The position numbers and the translations under genes were made by a program. The notes under the pieces are model-generated. The model saw only the letters and a list, made by a program, of their open reading frames with translations, made no database searches and was not told where the DNA came from. A DNA stretch of 8,892 bases, taken from Prado023 sp049688595. Its GTDB lineage: Bacteria > Actinomycetota > Actinomycetes > S36-B12 > CAIYMF01. Location of the stretch: contig JBAVLA010000295.1 of assembly GCA_049688595.1 (NCBI GenBank), positions 1-8,892 of the forward strand, written 5' to 3'. This document shows, one piece after another, positions 1 through 5,956 of this stretch. How positions within the stretch are numbered: the first letter of the stretch is position 1; each line of letters begins with the position of its first letter.

Positions 1-1
1 G

Positions 2-1144
2 CCCGGAGGCGCGGTTTCGAACGCCCCGGCCGCCCCGCCCCACGGCTCGCCCCTGCGCCGTCACTGGCAGGGGGCGCTCCTGGTCGCAGCGGGTGTGTGC
101 AGCCTCGCCCTGGCCACCGCCTCCATCCTCCCCGGCCTCGGGGCTGGCGACATGGCCAGTTCCGGAGTCGGCACGGTAGCCGCGGAATCAGAGCCTGCGG
201 CTGGCGCTGCCCGTGATGCGGTGTCCGATGGTTCGACCGCGCTCTCCTCGCCCGCGGACTCGGCCCAAGCCGCAGGGACGCCGGAGGCGACCAACTCCGC
301 CACCAGCACAGAACGAGCCCTCGTCCAGTCCGCTGAACTGCTGGTGGGGGCCAAGGACCTGCAGGGCGAGCGCGATGCCTTCGTCGCGAAGATCACCGCC
401 CTGGGCGGTCGCGTGGTCTCCGAGACGGTGATAACCCAGGACCGGGACGGATCGCAGGCCGGGACAGGTGGCTACGGGGGCAGCGGCGCGGAGATCGCGT
501 CCGACTCCGCCCTGTCCTACCCATACCCCTGGTACCCGTCGGCGCCCGGGATCTGGCTGAGCGTGGAGGTCCCCGCCAACAAGTACCCCCAGGCGGTGGA
601 GGCGGCCCGCAGCGCAGGCACGGTCGTCCAGATGCAGCAGTCCTCCTATGACGTGGGCACGCAGGTGGCCGACGTGGATGCGCGGATCGACTCGCTCGAG
701 GCGTCGCTGGCGCGACTCCAGAAGCTGATGGGGCAGGCCAAGGACATCTCCGACGTGATCACGCTGGAGAAGGCCATCTCGCAGCGCCAGTCCGAGCTGG
801 ACTCCCTGCGGGCACAGCAGCGCGAGCTGGCCAACCAGACCGCCATGTCACGAGTGAGCCTGACCCTGATGAGCCCGGCGGATGCAGAGCAGACGATCAC
901 GCCGGAGCCCCCCCTGACCTGGTGGGAGTCGTTCCTGGCCGGGCTGGGCCAGCTCTGGGCATGGCTGGGCAGGGCGCTGCTGATCCTGTCGCCGCTGCTG
1001 ATCGCGCTGGCCGTCATCTGGTCCGTCCGGCGGCGGGCGCGTCGCACGGGCGACGGCGCCGAACGGACTCCGGCCACGGCAGCCACCGGGAAGACGGAAA
1101 CTGGGGAGGCCGCACACGGCTACACAACCCACGGCGACGCCTGA
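2..1144 (+). CDS. DUF4349 domain-containing membrane-anchored protein (5' end outside window)
   Basis: The reading frame is open to the left edge, so about 380 C-terminal residues are visible and the true start lies upstream. A GTG at position 95 falls inside a hydrophobic segment (LLVAAGVCSLALATASIL) preceded by LRRHW, so it is not a credible start. In order there is an N-terminal signal or membrane anchor, an Ala/Ser/Glu-rich linker of about 60 residues, and then the DUF4349 domain opening at RALVQSAELLV (about position 317). Within the domain are the VADVDARIDSLEASLARLQ coiled-coil helix pair (about 680-835) and the closing strand MSRVSLTLMS. A second transmembrane helix (about 960-1027) and a basic tail (VRRRARR) follow. 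The family is a predicted surface-exposed coiled-coil protein of unknown function. A Gly- and Tyr/Pro-rich insert (about 450-550) splits the first part of the domain and is unusual. The family call is firm from motif recognition; no function can be assigned. Confidence 0.85.
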   Translation, partial: PGGAVSNAPAAPPHGSPLRRHWQGALLVAAGVCSLALATASILPGLGAGDMASSGVGTVAAESEPAAGAARDAVSDGSTALSSPADSAQAAGTPEATNSATSTERALVQSAELLVGAKDLQGERDAFVAKITALGGRVVSETVITQDRDGSQAGTGGYGGSGAEIASDSALSYPYPWYPSAPGIWLSVEVPANKYPQAVEAARSAGTVVQMQQSSYDVGTQVADVDARIDSLEASLARLQKLMGQAKDISDVITLEKAISQRQSELDSLRAQQRELANQTAMSRVSLTLMSPADAEQTITPEPPLTWWESFLAGLGQLWAWLGRALLILSPLLIALAVIWSVRRRARRTGDGAERTPATAATGKTETGEAAHGYTTHGDA

Positions 1145-1168
1145 CCCGGGGACGCCGGAAATGACGAA

Positions 1169-1199
1169 GGCTCATCATCGGGTCGAGGGATGACGAGCC
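1169..1199. terminator. Putative bidirectional terminator between DUF4349 gene and trx
   Basis: GGCTCATCATC (1169-1179) and GATGACGAGCC (1189-1199) form an 11-bp stem around a 9-nt loop. The single mismatch is A-C on the plus transcript but G-U on the minus transcript, so the minus RNA pairs throughout. The stem lies 24 bp after the plus-strand stop and 80 bp past the thioredoxin stop, as expected between convergent genes. No T-run follows on either side, which is common in high-GC actinobacteria. A smaller 6-bp inverted repeat (CCCGAA at 1242-1247, TTCGGG at 1258-1263) sits nearer the thioredoxin stop. Confidence 0.55.
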
Positions 1200-1278
1200 A
1201 TCGTCGTGTCCGCACCCTGGTCGGGGGCTCGGGACGTTCCACCCGAAACCTCGCGGATTCGGGCAACTGCCCCGCAGG

Positions 1279-1650
1279 TTACTGAGCCGAAGCGCTCTGT
1301 CCGGCCATTTCGGCGCGCACGCTGTCCATGTCGAGACCGCGGACTGCGGTGATGACCTGCTCGAGCTGGGGAGCGCGCAGGGCGCCGGGCTGGGCGAAGA
1401 CGAGGATCCCCTCCCGGAAGGCCATCAGCGTCGGGATCGACGTGATCCGCGCGGCCGATGCCAGCTCCTGCTCGGCCTCGGTGTCGACCTTGCCGAACAC
1501 GACGTCATCGTGCTTCTTGGAGGCAGCTTCGAAGACGGGCGCGAACATCCGGCAGGGACCGCACCAGGAGGCCCAGAAGTCCACGAGCACGATGTCGTTG
1601 TCGAGCACCGTGGATTCGAAGTCGCTCGATGTCAGGTTCACAGTGGCCAT
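1279..1650 (-). CDS. trxA: Thioredoxin
   Basis: This is a 123-residue thioredoxin-fold protein. The active site DFWASWCGPC lies at residues 24-33, with redox cysteines C30 and C33. It is followed by the usual central region (KVDTEAEQELA, residues 54-64) and the cis-proline loop TSIPTL at 70-75. The family reduces protein disulfides in the cytoplasm using thioredoxin reductase. The protein is about 15 residues longer than the classical 108-residue form because of a C-terminal tail (GLDMDSVRAEMAGQSASAQ). No signal peptide is present. The ATG at 1650 is chosen because the thioredoxin fold begins immediately (MATVNLTSSDF) and GAGGA lies 10 nt upstream. The frame stays open far upstream, antisense to the next gene, but that extension has no family resemblance. 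The promoter region holds a CsoR/CstR-like inverted repeat, which suggests metal or persulfide control. Several trx paralogues usually exist, so the symbol is approximate. Confidence 0.93.
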   Translation of the reverse strand: MATVNLTSSDFESTVLDNDIVLVDFWASWCGPCRMFAPVFEAASKKHDDVVFGKVDTEAEQELASAARITSIPTLMAFREGILVFAQPGALRAPQLEQVITAVRGLDMDSVRAEMAGQSASAQ

Positions 1651-1699
1651 GTCGGTCCATTCCTCGTAGTGGGTGACGGCGCTGGCGCCGTCCGCGGGA

Positions 1700-1726
1700 T
1701 TCATACCCCTTGGGGTATGCAACCAA
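1700..1726 (-). promoter_or_regulatory. Candidate trx promoter overlapping the inverted repeat
   Basis: Read on the minus strand, TTGGTT (1721-1726) and TATGAA (1700-1705) resemble -35 and -10 elements with a short 15-nt spacer. Shifting the -35 by one or two bases gives 16-17 nt. The inverted repeat at 1702-1719 fills the spacer and overlaps the -10, an arrangement expected for a repressor that blocks RNA polymerase. The leader to the ATG would be about 43 nt. The promoter hexamers are weak matches and are an inference. Confidence 0.4.
1702..1719. promoter_or_regulatory. CsoR/RcnR/CstR-family-like operator
   Basis: CATACCCC-TT-GGGGTATG is a perfect 8+8 inverted repeat around a 2-bp centre. 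G/C tracts bounded by TA (TACCCC...GGGGTA) are the recognised shape of operators bound by CsoR (Cu(I) sensor) and CstR (persulfide sensor) tetramers. It lies 51 bp before the thioredoxin ATG and 50 bp before the divergent spermidine-synthase-like ATG, so it could control both. No regulator gene of this family is in the window, so the cognate protein must be encoded elsewhere. The family assignment rests on motif shape only. Copper and persulfide cannot be told apart from the site. Confidence 0.6.
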
Positions 1727-1769
1727 ACCGGGTGCTGATCCATTCCGAACCCGCCGGAAGAATGGGCCC

Positions 1770-2621
1770 ATGTCCCGCCGGGCCCTGCGCGCCAGCCTGA
1801 CCCGACCCGTGGACGGGGGAGTCGCGACTCTGCTTCCCGAACCCGAGGCGGCCGAGGGCTGGCTCCTCCTGCTGGACGGCACCCAGCAGTCCCACGTCGA
1901 CCTCGCCGACCCGACCCACCTGTCCTTCGAGTACATGCGCCGCATCGGGCACGTGATCGACATCCTCCCGCCGGGGCCGATCCGAGTGCTGCACCTGGGC
2001 GGCGGCGCAATGACCCTGGCCCGGTACGTCTGCGCCACCAGGCCCCGCTCCCGCAACCTCGTCGTGGAGATCGACGCATCGCTGACCGCCCTGGTCCGGG
2101 AGCACCTGCCCTGGCCGCGCGAGTACTCGATCCGGGTTCGACAGGCGGACGCACGCGAGGCCCTCGACGCCCTGCCCGACGCGTCAGCGGACCTCATCGT
2201 CCTCGACGTGTTCGCCTCGGCCCGCACGCCAGGGAACCTCACCTCGGTGGAGGCGTTCGACCAGGCCCGCCGCGTGCTGGGACCGGGCGGGACGCTGGCT
2301 GCCAACATCGCCGACGCGGCGCCGCTGGACTACGCACGCTCGTTCCTGGCCGGGGTCCTGCAGGTGTTCGGCCAAGTGGCTGTCATGTGCGAACCGTCCG
2401 TCCTGCGCGGCCGGCGGTTCGGCAACCTCGTCGTGGTGGGCCGACCGCGCGGAGCGGTACCGCTGGACGTGACCTGGCTGGCTCGCCGCACCGCGTCAGA
2501 TCCATGGCCGGCCCGGGTCCTGCACGGGCCCGCCCTGGCCGACTTCGTCGCAGGGCACCTGCCATTCGTCGACGCGACCGCGCCGGGCTCGCCGGAGCCG
2601 CCGGGAGGCGGCCTGGGATGA
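1770..2621 (+). CDS. Spermidine-synthase-like class I SAM-fold protein
   Basis: This is a 283-residue protein with the polyamine-aminopropyltransferase / class I methyltransferase Rossmann fold. Residues 35-60 (LDGTQQSHVDLADPTHLSFEYMRRI) resemble the spermidine synthase substrate-entry segment. The nucleotide loop LHLGGGAMTLARY is at 75-86, and the strand-2 acidic end VVEID at 98-102. The adenine-side motif QADARE is at 125-130. LIVLDVF at 142-148 stands where true spermidine synthases carry a D-S-x-D-P-type catalytic loop, so aminopropyl transfer is doubtful. Such actinobacterial proteins are usually annotated spermidine synthase or fused-MFS spermidine synthase-like, and their substrates are unknown. 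No membrane segments are present. The ATG at 1770 is preferred over an upstream GTG at 1710 because GGAAG sits 9 nt before it and the GTG would fall inside the inverted repeat. It diverges from trx and may share its operator. Confidence 0.8.
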   Translation: MSRRALRASLTRPVDGGVATLLPEPEAAEGWLLLLDGTQQSHVDLADPTHLSFEYMRRIGHVIDILPPGPIRVLHLGGGAMTLARYVCATRPRSRNLVVEIDASLTALVREHLPWPREYSIRVRQADAREALDALPDASADLIVLDVFASARTPGNLTSVEAFDQARRVLGPGGTLAANIADAAPLDYARSFLAGVLQVFGQVAVMCEPSVLRGRRFGNLVVVGRPRGAVPLDVTWLARRTASDPWPARVLHGPALADFVAGHLPFVDATAPGSPEPPGGGLG

Positions 2622-2713
2622 CGCCGGTCCGCAGGCCCTCGGAACCCCAAGCGCCGGCGCCGGGCGGGCGGGCCTGGCGTTCGAGGCCAAGCGCTTCGGC
2701 CGTGGCGCTGGCT
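2622..2713. other. Convergent intergenic gap with GC-rich inverted repeats
   Basis: These 92 bp separate the stops of the spermidine-synthase-like and RNA-ligase-like genes. They contain a 10-bp palindrome GCGCCGGCGC (2651-2660) and a 5-bp stem GGCCT/AGGCC (2671-2675, 2684-2688). These may act as weak terminators, but neither has a T-run and such small GC palindromes arise easily at this base composition. Nothing else is seen here. Confidence 0.3.
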
Positions 2714-3286
2714 TCAGCCGCGAAGCAGGAACACGACTCGCTGCCGCCAGACCCCATCCGGACCGTTGACGAACAGGGCGAGGCAATCCACGTCGAAGGC
2801 CGCCCGATATGGCTGCATGGCCTCGTACGCCTCGTCCAGCCACTCCTCGGCGAGGTTGTGGGCGACGGTGACGTGCGGGTGGTACGGAAACGCCAGCTCC
2901 CGGTCGAGCGGACCGCTCCGGACCGCCGCCTCCACCTCGTGGGTCTGCTCCTCGCCCTCGACGAGCGGGACGAACACGACCGGCGACACAGGCCGGAACG
3001 TCCCGGCTCCCGCCAGCACGAGCCGGAACGGATGCAGGCGGTCGGCCTGCTCCTTCAGATGCACGAGGACCTCTGCCAGCTGCTGCTCATCGGCGAGCAG
3101 GGTTGGCGGGACCAGGGTGATGTGTGCCACGATCGCATGGGCCAGCGGATCGCCGAACCGCTCGCGGAAGGCCCCGAGCTCGCCGAGGAACGGCTCGGGG
3201 ATCGGCAGCGCGACGCCGATGGTCAGCGGCCAGGCCGGCGGCTCGTCGCCGAGTACGTCGGCCGGAGTTGGGACCCGATCGTTCAT
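2714..3286 (-). CDS. 2'-5' RNA ligase / cyclic phosphodiesterase family protein (2H superfamily)
   Basis: This 190-residue protein carries the two H-x-T-x signatures of the 2H phosphoesterase superfamily: HITL at residues 55-58 and HVTV at 138-141. Each sits at the end of a hydrophobic strand, in the expected spacing for this two-lobed fold. Family members hydrolyse 2',3'-cyclic phosphates or related phosphodiesters, and some ligate tRNA halves with a 2'-5' bond in vitro. Which activity applies cannot be read from the sequence. The start ATG at 3286 overlaps the trpS stop as ATGA, which implies translational coupling. An unrelated upstream extension in the same frame runs antisense-style through trpS and is not coding. 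Pairing with trpS suggests a role near tRNA metabolism or repair, but that is inference. No signal peptide or membrane segment is present. Confidence 0.85.
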   Translation of the reverse strand: MNDRVPTPADVLGDEPPAWPLTIGVALPIPEPFLGELGAFRERFGDPLAHAIVAHITLVPPTLLADEQQLAEVLVHLKEQADRLHPFRLVLAGAGTFRPVSPVVFVPLVEGEEQTHEVEAAVRSGPLDRELAFPYHPHVTVAHNLAEEWLDEAYEAMQPYRAAFDVDCLALFVNGPDGVWRQRVVFLLRG

Positions 3287-4284
3287 CTTCCGACCACGAA
3301 CCCGAGATGGTCGTACACGCCTGCGAGCGTCTGCGCGGCCACCTCGCGGGCCCGCTGCCCACCGATCGCCATCTGCCGGTCGAGCTCGGCCTCGTCCGAC
3401 ATCAGCTCGGTCACCCGGGCCTGCATGGGCTCGGCGAAGGCCACCACAGCGGCGGCCACCTCCTTCTTCAGGTCGCCGTACATCCGCCCGGCGAACTGGT
3501 CCACTACGTCTGCCATCGGCCGACCGGTGAAGGTCGACAGGATCGTCAACAGGTTCGACACGCCGGGCTTGCCCTCCGGGTCGTAGCGGACGTCGGTCTC
3601 GGAATCGGTCACCGCGGACTTGATCTTCTTCTCGATCCGCTTCACGGGGTCGAGCAGGAAGACGCAGCCGGCCGGCGAGGACTTGCTCATCTTGGACGTC
3701 GGGTCGATCAGGTCGACGATCTTGGCGGTGTCCTTGACGATCATCGCCTCTGGGACCACGAGGGCGTCGCCGAACCTGTTGTTGAAGCGGATGGCCAGGT
3801 CCCGGGTGAGCTCGAGGTGCTGGCGCTGGTCCTCGCCCACGGGGACGGCGTTGGCCTGGTAGACCAGGATGTCCGCAGCCTGCAGGATCGGGTAGGTGAA
3901 CAGGCCGACGCTCGTGCGGTCTGAGCCGGTCCGGGACGACTTGTCCTTGAACTGCGTCATCCGGGACGCCTCGCCCATGCCGGTCAGGCACGCCAGGACC
4001 CACTGGAGCTGCGCATGCTCGGGCACGTGGCTCTGGACGAACAGCGTCGCGCGCTGCGGGTCGATGCCCAGGGCGAGCAGCTGGGCGAAGCTGAGGCGCG
4101 TGCGCCTGCGCAGCAGCGCTGGGTCGTGCTCGACTGTGATCGCGTGCAGGTCGACCACGCAGTAGAAGCAGTCGTGGGTCTCCTGCAGGCCCGACCAGGT
4201 CCGCAGCGCCCCGAGGTAGTTGCCGATGTGGAATGAGTCGGCCGTCGGCTGGATGCCGGACAGGACGCGGGGACGCGAAGACAT
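3283..4284 (-). CDS. trpS: Tryptophan--tRNA ligase
   Basis: This 333-residue class I aminoacyl-tRNA synthetase attaches tryptophan to tRNA-Trp in the cytoplasm. It begins RVLSGIQPTADSFHIGNYLGA. The HIGH-type motif is HIGN at residues 19-22, and the KMSKS loop is intact at 198-202 (SKMSKSSPAG). The Trp-site and dimer signatures GEDQRQHLELTRDLA (150-164) and LQAADILVY (134-142) are present. Length equals the usual bacterial TrpRS of about 330-340 residues and nothing is missing. The ATG at 4284 fits the family N-terminus, but no Shine-Dalgarno precedes it. A 12-bp palindrome lies 2 bp upstream of the ATG and a GACAAT hexamer ends 7 nt before it, so the mRNA may be leaderless. The downstream RNA-ligase-like gene overlaps by 4 nt. 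Confidence 0.97.
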   Translation of the reverse strand: MSSRPRVLSGIQPTADSFHIGNYLGALRTWSGLQETHDCFYCVVDLHAITVEHDPALLRRRTRLSFAQLLALGIDPQRATLFVQSHVPEHAQLQWVLACLTGMGEASRMTQFKDKSSRTGSDRTSVGLFTYPILQAADILVYQANAVPVGEDQRQHLELTRDLAIRFNNRFGDALVVPEAMIVKDTAKIVDLIDPTSKMSKSSPAGCVFLLDPVKRIEKKIKSAVTDSETDVRYDPEGKPGVSNLLTILSTFTGRPMADVVDQFAGRMYGDLKKEVAAAVVAFAEPMQARVTELMSDEAELDRQMAIGGQRAREVAAQTLAGVYDHLGFVVGR

Positions 4285-4286
4285 GC

Positions 4287-4298
4287 CGACAATTGTCG
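4287..4298. promoter_or_regulatory. 12-bp perfect palindrome at the trpS start
   Basis: CGACAATTGTCG is a perfect palindrome ending 2 bp before the trpS ATG. On the minus strand it contains GACAAT, a weak -10-like hexamer, with 7 nt to the start codon. It could be an operator, a start-proximal hairpin, or part of a leaderless promoter. A half-site-like TTGTCG recurs at 4305-4310. Function is inferred only. Confidence 0.3.
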
Positions 4299-4308
4299 CA
4301 AAGGTTGT

Positions 4309-4334
4309 CGGGCGACCCGAGCACCCGTCGCCCG
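4309..4334 (-). terminator. Putative terminator after the CNNM/CorC-family gene
   Basis: CGGGCGAC (4309-4316) and GTCGCCCG (4327-4334) form a perfect 8-bp GC-rich stem with a 10-nt loop. It lies 52 bp past the stop of the upstream minus-strand transporter gene and before trpS. No T-run follows. It could separate the two transcription units or only attenuate read-through. Confidence 0.45.
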
Positions 4335-4385
4335 GGGCTTCCGGCCGGTCGGCGACTGCCTGCCTGCTGTCGGACGGCCCGGACC

Positions 4386-5807
4386 TCAGGTCGCGGTGCC
4401 GCCGCTCCCGGTCCCGTCACCCACGGTCCCGTCACCCACGGTCCCGTCACCCACGGTCCCGTCCGGGGGGCGGACCGCCTCACCCGACGGTTGCGTCCCT
4501 GACGTCGGTTCACGGCGCGTGGTCCTTGGCGACACCCGCAGCCGTGCGATGCGGCGACCGTCCAGCTCGAGCACCTCGAAGGTGGCCCCAGGCGGCTCGG
4601 CCACGATCCGGTCTCCCGGTCCCGGGAGCGTCCCAAGGGCCGCGACGAACCAACCCGCCACTGTCTCGTAGGGGCCCTCGGGCAGCGAGAACCCGGCCTG
4701 CTCCGCGAAGTCCTCGAGGTTGAGCAGGCCATCGACCTCGAACGGCTCCCCCGACCTCCTCCGCAGGTGAATGGGCTCCGCGCGGTCGTACTCGTCGTGG
4801 ATGTCACCCACGAGCTCCTCGACGAGATCCTCCAGGGTCACGATCCCCGCCGTCCCGCCGTACTCGTCGGCAACCACTGCCAGGTGGTGGCCACCGCGTC
4901 TCATCTCAGCCAACGCAGGGATGACCTGCTTGCTCCCCGGGAAGAACGCGACGTGGCGGGCCAGGTCCTCCAACCGGACCGAGCGGTCCACCATGCTCGG
5001 GTTGAGGATGTCCCGCACATGGACGAAGCCAAGGATGTCGTCTGGGGACTCCCCGATCACCGGATACCGCGAGTGCGGCAGCGCGGCCACGATGCTCGCC
5101 GCGCGGAAGGCCGGCAGCGACGCATCCAGGAACGCTACTTCGGTGCGCGGGATCATCACCTCCCTGAGCTCGGTGTCCCCGGCGTCGAAGACGTCGTCGA
5201 TCAGCTCCCGCTCCTCGTCGGAGAGCTCGGTGTGCGCCGCGACCATCCCACGCAGCTCCTCGCCCGTGATCGCCTCCCGGGCGCTGTCCGGATCCAGTCC
5301 GAGGAGGCGCACGATCAGGTTGGTCGAGATCGACAGCAGCCAGATGAAGGGCCGGGACACCTGCGCGATCACGTCGATCGGACCGGCGACGGCCAGCGCG
5401 ATCGCCTCGGCCTGCTGCAGCGCCAGCCGCTTCGGCACGAGCTCGCCGAGGACCAGGGAGATGTAGGCGATGACCAAGGTGCTGCCGATGAACGCCACGG
5501 ACTGGGCGATCCCCTGACGCATCCCGGCCGTCATGAGCCACGGCGCGATGACCGGCACGATCCTCGAGGCACCGAAGCCGGCAGACACGAAACCGGCAAG
5601 GGTGACGCCGACCTGGACGGCGGCCAGGAATCGGTTGGGGTGGTCCATCAGGGCGCGCAGCCGCGAGCCTCGGCGAGGGTCGGCTTCTACGAGCCTGTCG
5701 ACCTGGCTGTCGCGCAACGAGACCAGGGCGGTCTCGGATGCTGCGAAGAATCCCCCGATCAGCGTGAAGACCAGGATGATCGCAAAGGTGATGCCCAACT
5801 CGCCCAC
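4386..5807 (-). CDS. CNNM/HlyC-CorC family transporter (hemolysin family protein)
   Basis: This 473-residue integral membrane protein has the standard order of the CNNM/CorC family. The DUF21/CNNM membrane domain is at 3-185, with hydrophobic helices near 4-26, 61-83, 103-121 and 135-165. It contains the SETALVSLR and GELVPKRLAL signatures (residues 24-32 and 121-130). The first CBS domain starts at REVMIPRTEV (215-224) and the second spans about 280-338, ending GGTAGIVTLEDLVEELVGDI. A CorC_HlyC domain occupies about 348-427. Characterised relatives export Mg2+ or affect Mg2+/Co2+ resistance; the 'hemolysin' label is historical. The C-terminal tail ends in GTVGD repeats encoded by a 15-bp tandem repeat. 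I prefer the GTG at 5807 because family proteins begin directly with the first helix. An ATG at 5906 would add 33 Pro/Arg-rich residues unlike the family. A TAGGTT hexamer ends 10 nt before the GTG. Confidence 0.9.
   Translation of the reverse strand: MGELGITFAIILVFTLIGGFFAASETALVSLRDSQVDRLVEADPRRGSRLRALMDHPNRFLAAVQVGVTLAGFVSAGFGASRIVPVIAPWLMTAGMRQGIAQSVAFIGSTLVIAYISLVLGELVPKRLALQQAEAIALAVAGPIDVIAQVSRPFIWLLSISTNLIVRLLGLDPDSAREAITGEELRGMVAAHTELSDEERELIDDVFDAGDTELREVMIPRTEVAFLDASLPAFRAASIVAALPHSRYPVIGESPDDILGFVHVRDILNPSMVDRSVRLEDLARHVAFFPGSKQVIPALAEMRRGGHHLAVVADEYGGTAGIVTLEDLVEELVGDIHDEYDRAEPIHLRRRSGEPFEVDGLLNLEDFAEQAGFSLPEGPYETVAGWFVAALGTLPGPGDRIVAEPPGATFEVLELDGRRIARLRVSPRTTRREPTSGTQPSGEAVRPPDGTVGDGTVGDGTVGDGTGSGGTAT
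4410..4464. repeat. 15-bp tandem repeat, about 3.7 copies, inside a coding tail
   Basis: The unit GGTCCCGTCACCCAC occurs at 4410-4424, 4425-4439 and 4440-4454 without a mismatch. A 10-base partial copy follows (4455-4464, differing at its last base). On the minus strand it encodes GTVGD units in the extreme C-terminus of the CNNM/CorC-family protein. The unit length is a multiple of three, so copy-number change would keep frame. Confidence 0.95.
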
Positions 5808-5868
5808 GGTGGAGGAGAACCTACCGCACCTCGAACCCGGGCGGCGTGGCGGCTGGAGTGGCCGATTC

Positions 5869-5884
5869 GCGGGCCCAAGCCCGC
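5869..5884. repeat. Short inverted repeat in the divergent intergenic region
   Basis: GCGGGC-CCAA-GCCCGC is a perfect 6-bp stem with a 4-nt loop, located between the divergent CNNM/CorC-family gene and the exonuclease III remnant. It could be a regulatory site for either, or chance at this GC content. The rest of the interval 5808-5956 shows only a TAGGTT -10-like hexamer for the minus strand (5818-5823) and the remnant's ribosome-binding site. Confidence 0.35.
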
Positions 5885-5956
5885 CGACCCACCCCGCATC
5901 CCCCATCCCGACGGCCCCCGCCCGCTGGCCGACTCGCCGGGGCGCAGGATGGCGTC

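Noticed and set aside
1651..2154. N-terminal extension of thioredoxin
   Set aside because: The frame is open but is antisense to the spermidine-synthase-like gene, has low-complexity composition, and would abolish the normal thioredoxin N-terminus and its ribosome-binding site.
2387..3586. Plus-strand 399-codon frame and other long plus-strand frames (4767-5960, 6440-8326)
   Set aside because: They lie opposite well-recognised minus-strand genes, are Arg/Asp/Gly-rich, and show no family resemblance.
4285..4385. T-box riboswitch upstream of trpS
   Set aside because: The gap is only 101 bp, contains the upstream gene's terminator-like stem, and shows no T-box core sequence.
4410..4464. Tandem repeat considered as a CRISPR or iteron array
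   Set aside because: There are no spacers, the unit is only 15 bp and in frame with the transporter gene, and it encodes a peptide repeat.
2714..4807. A 697-codon open frame on the minus strand spanning three genes
   Set aside because: Only its last 190 codons resemble a protein family (2H phosphoesterase). The rest is Arg/Gly/Pro-rich and out of frame under trpS and the CNNM/CorC-family gene, a usual artefact of high GC.
5808..5906. Longer CNNM/CorC-family start at the ATG at 5906
   Set aside because: It adds 33 Pro/Arg-rich residues not typical of the family and has no good ribosome-binding site. It is kept only as an alternative.
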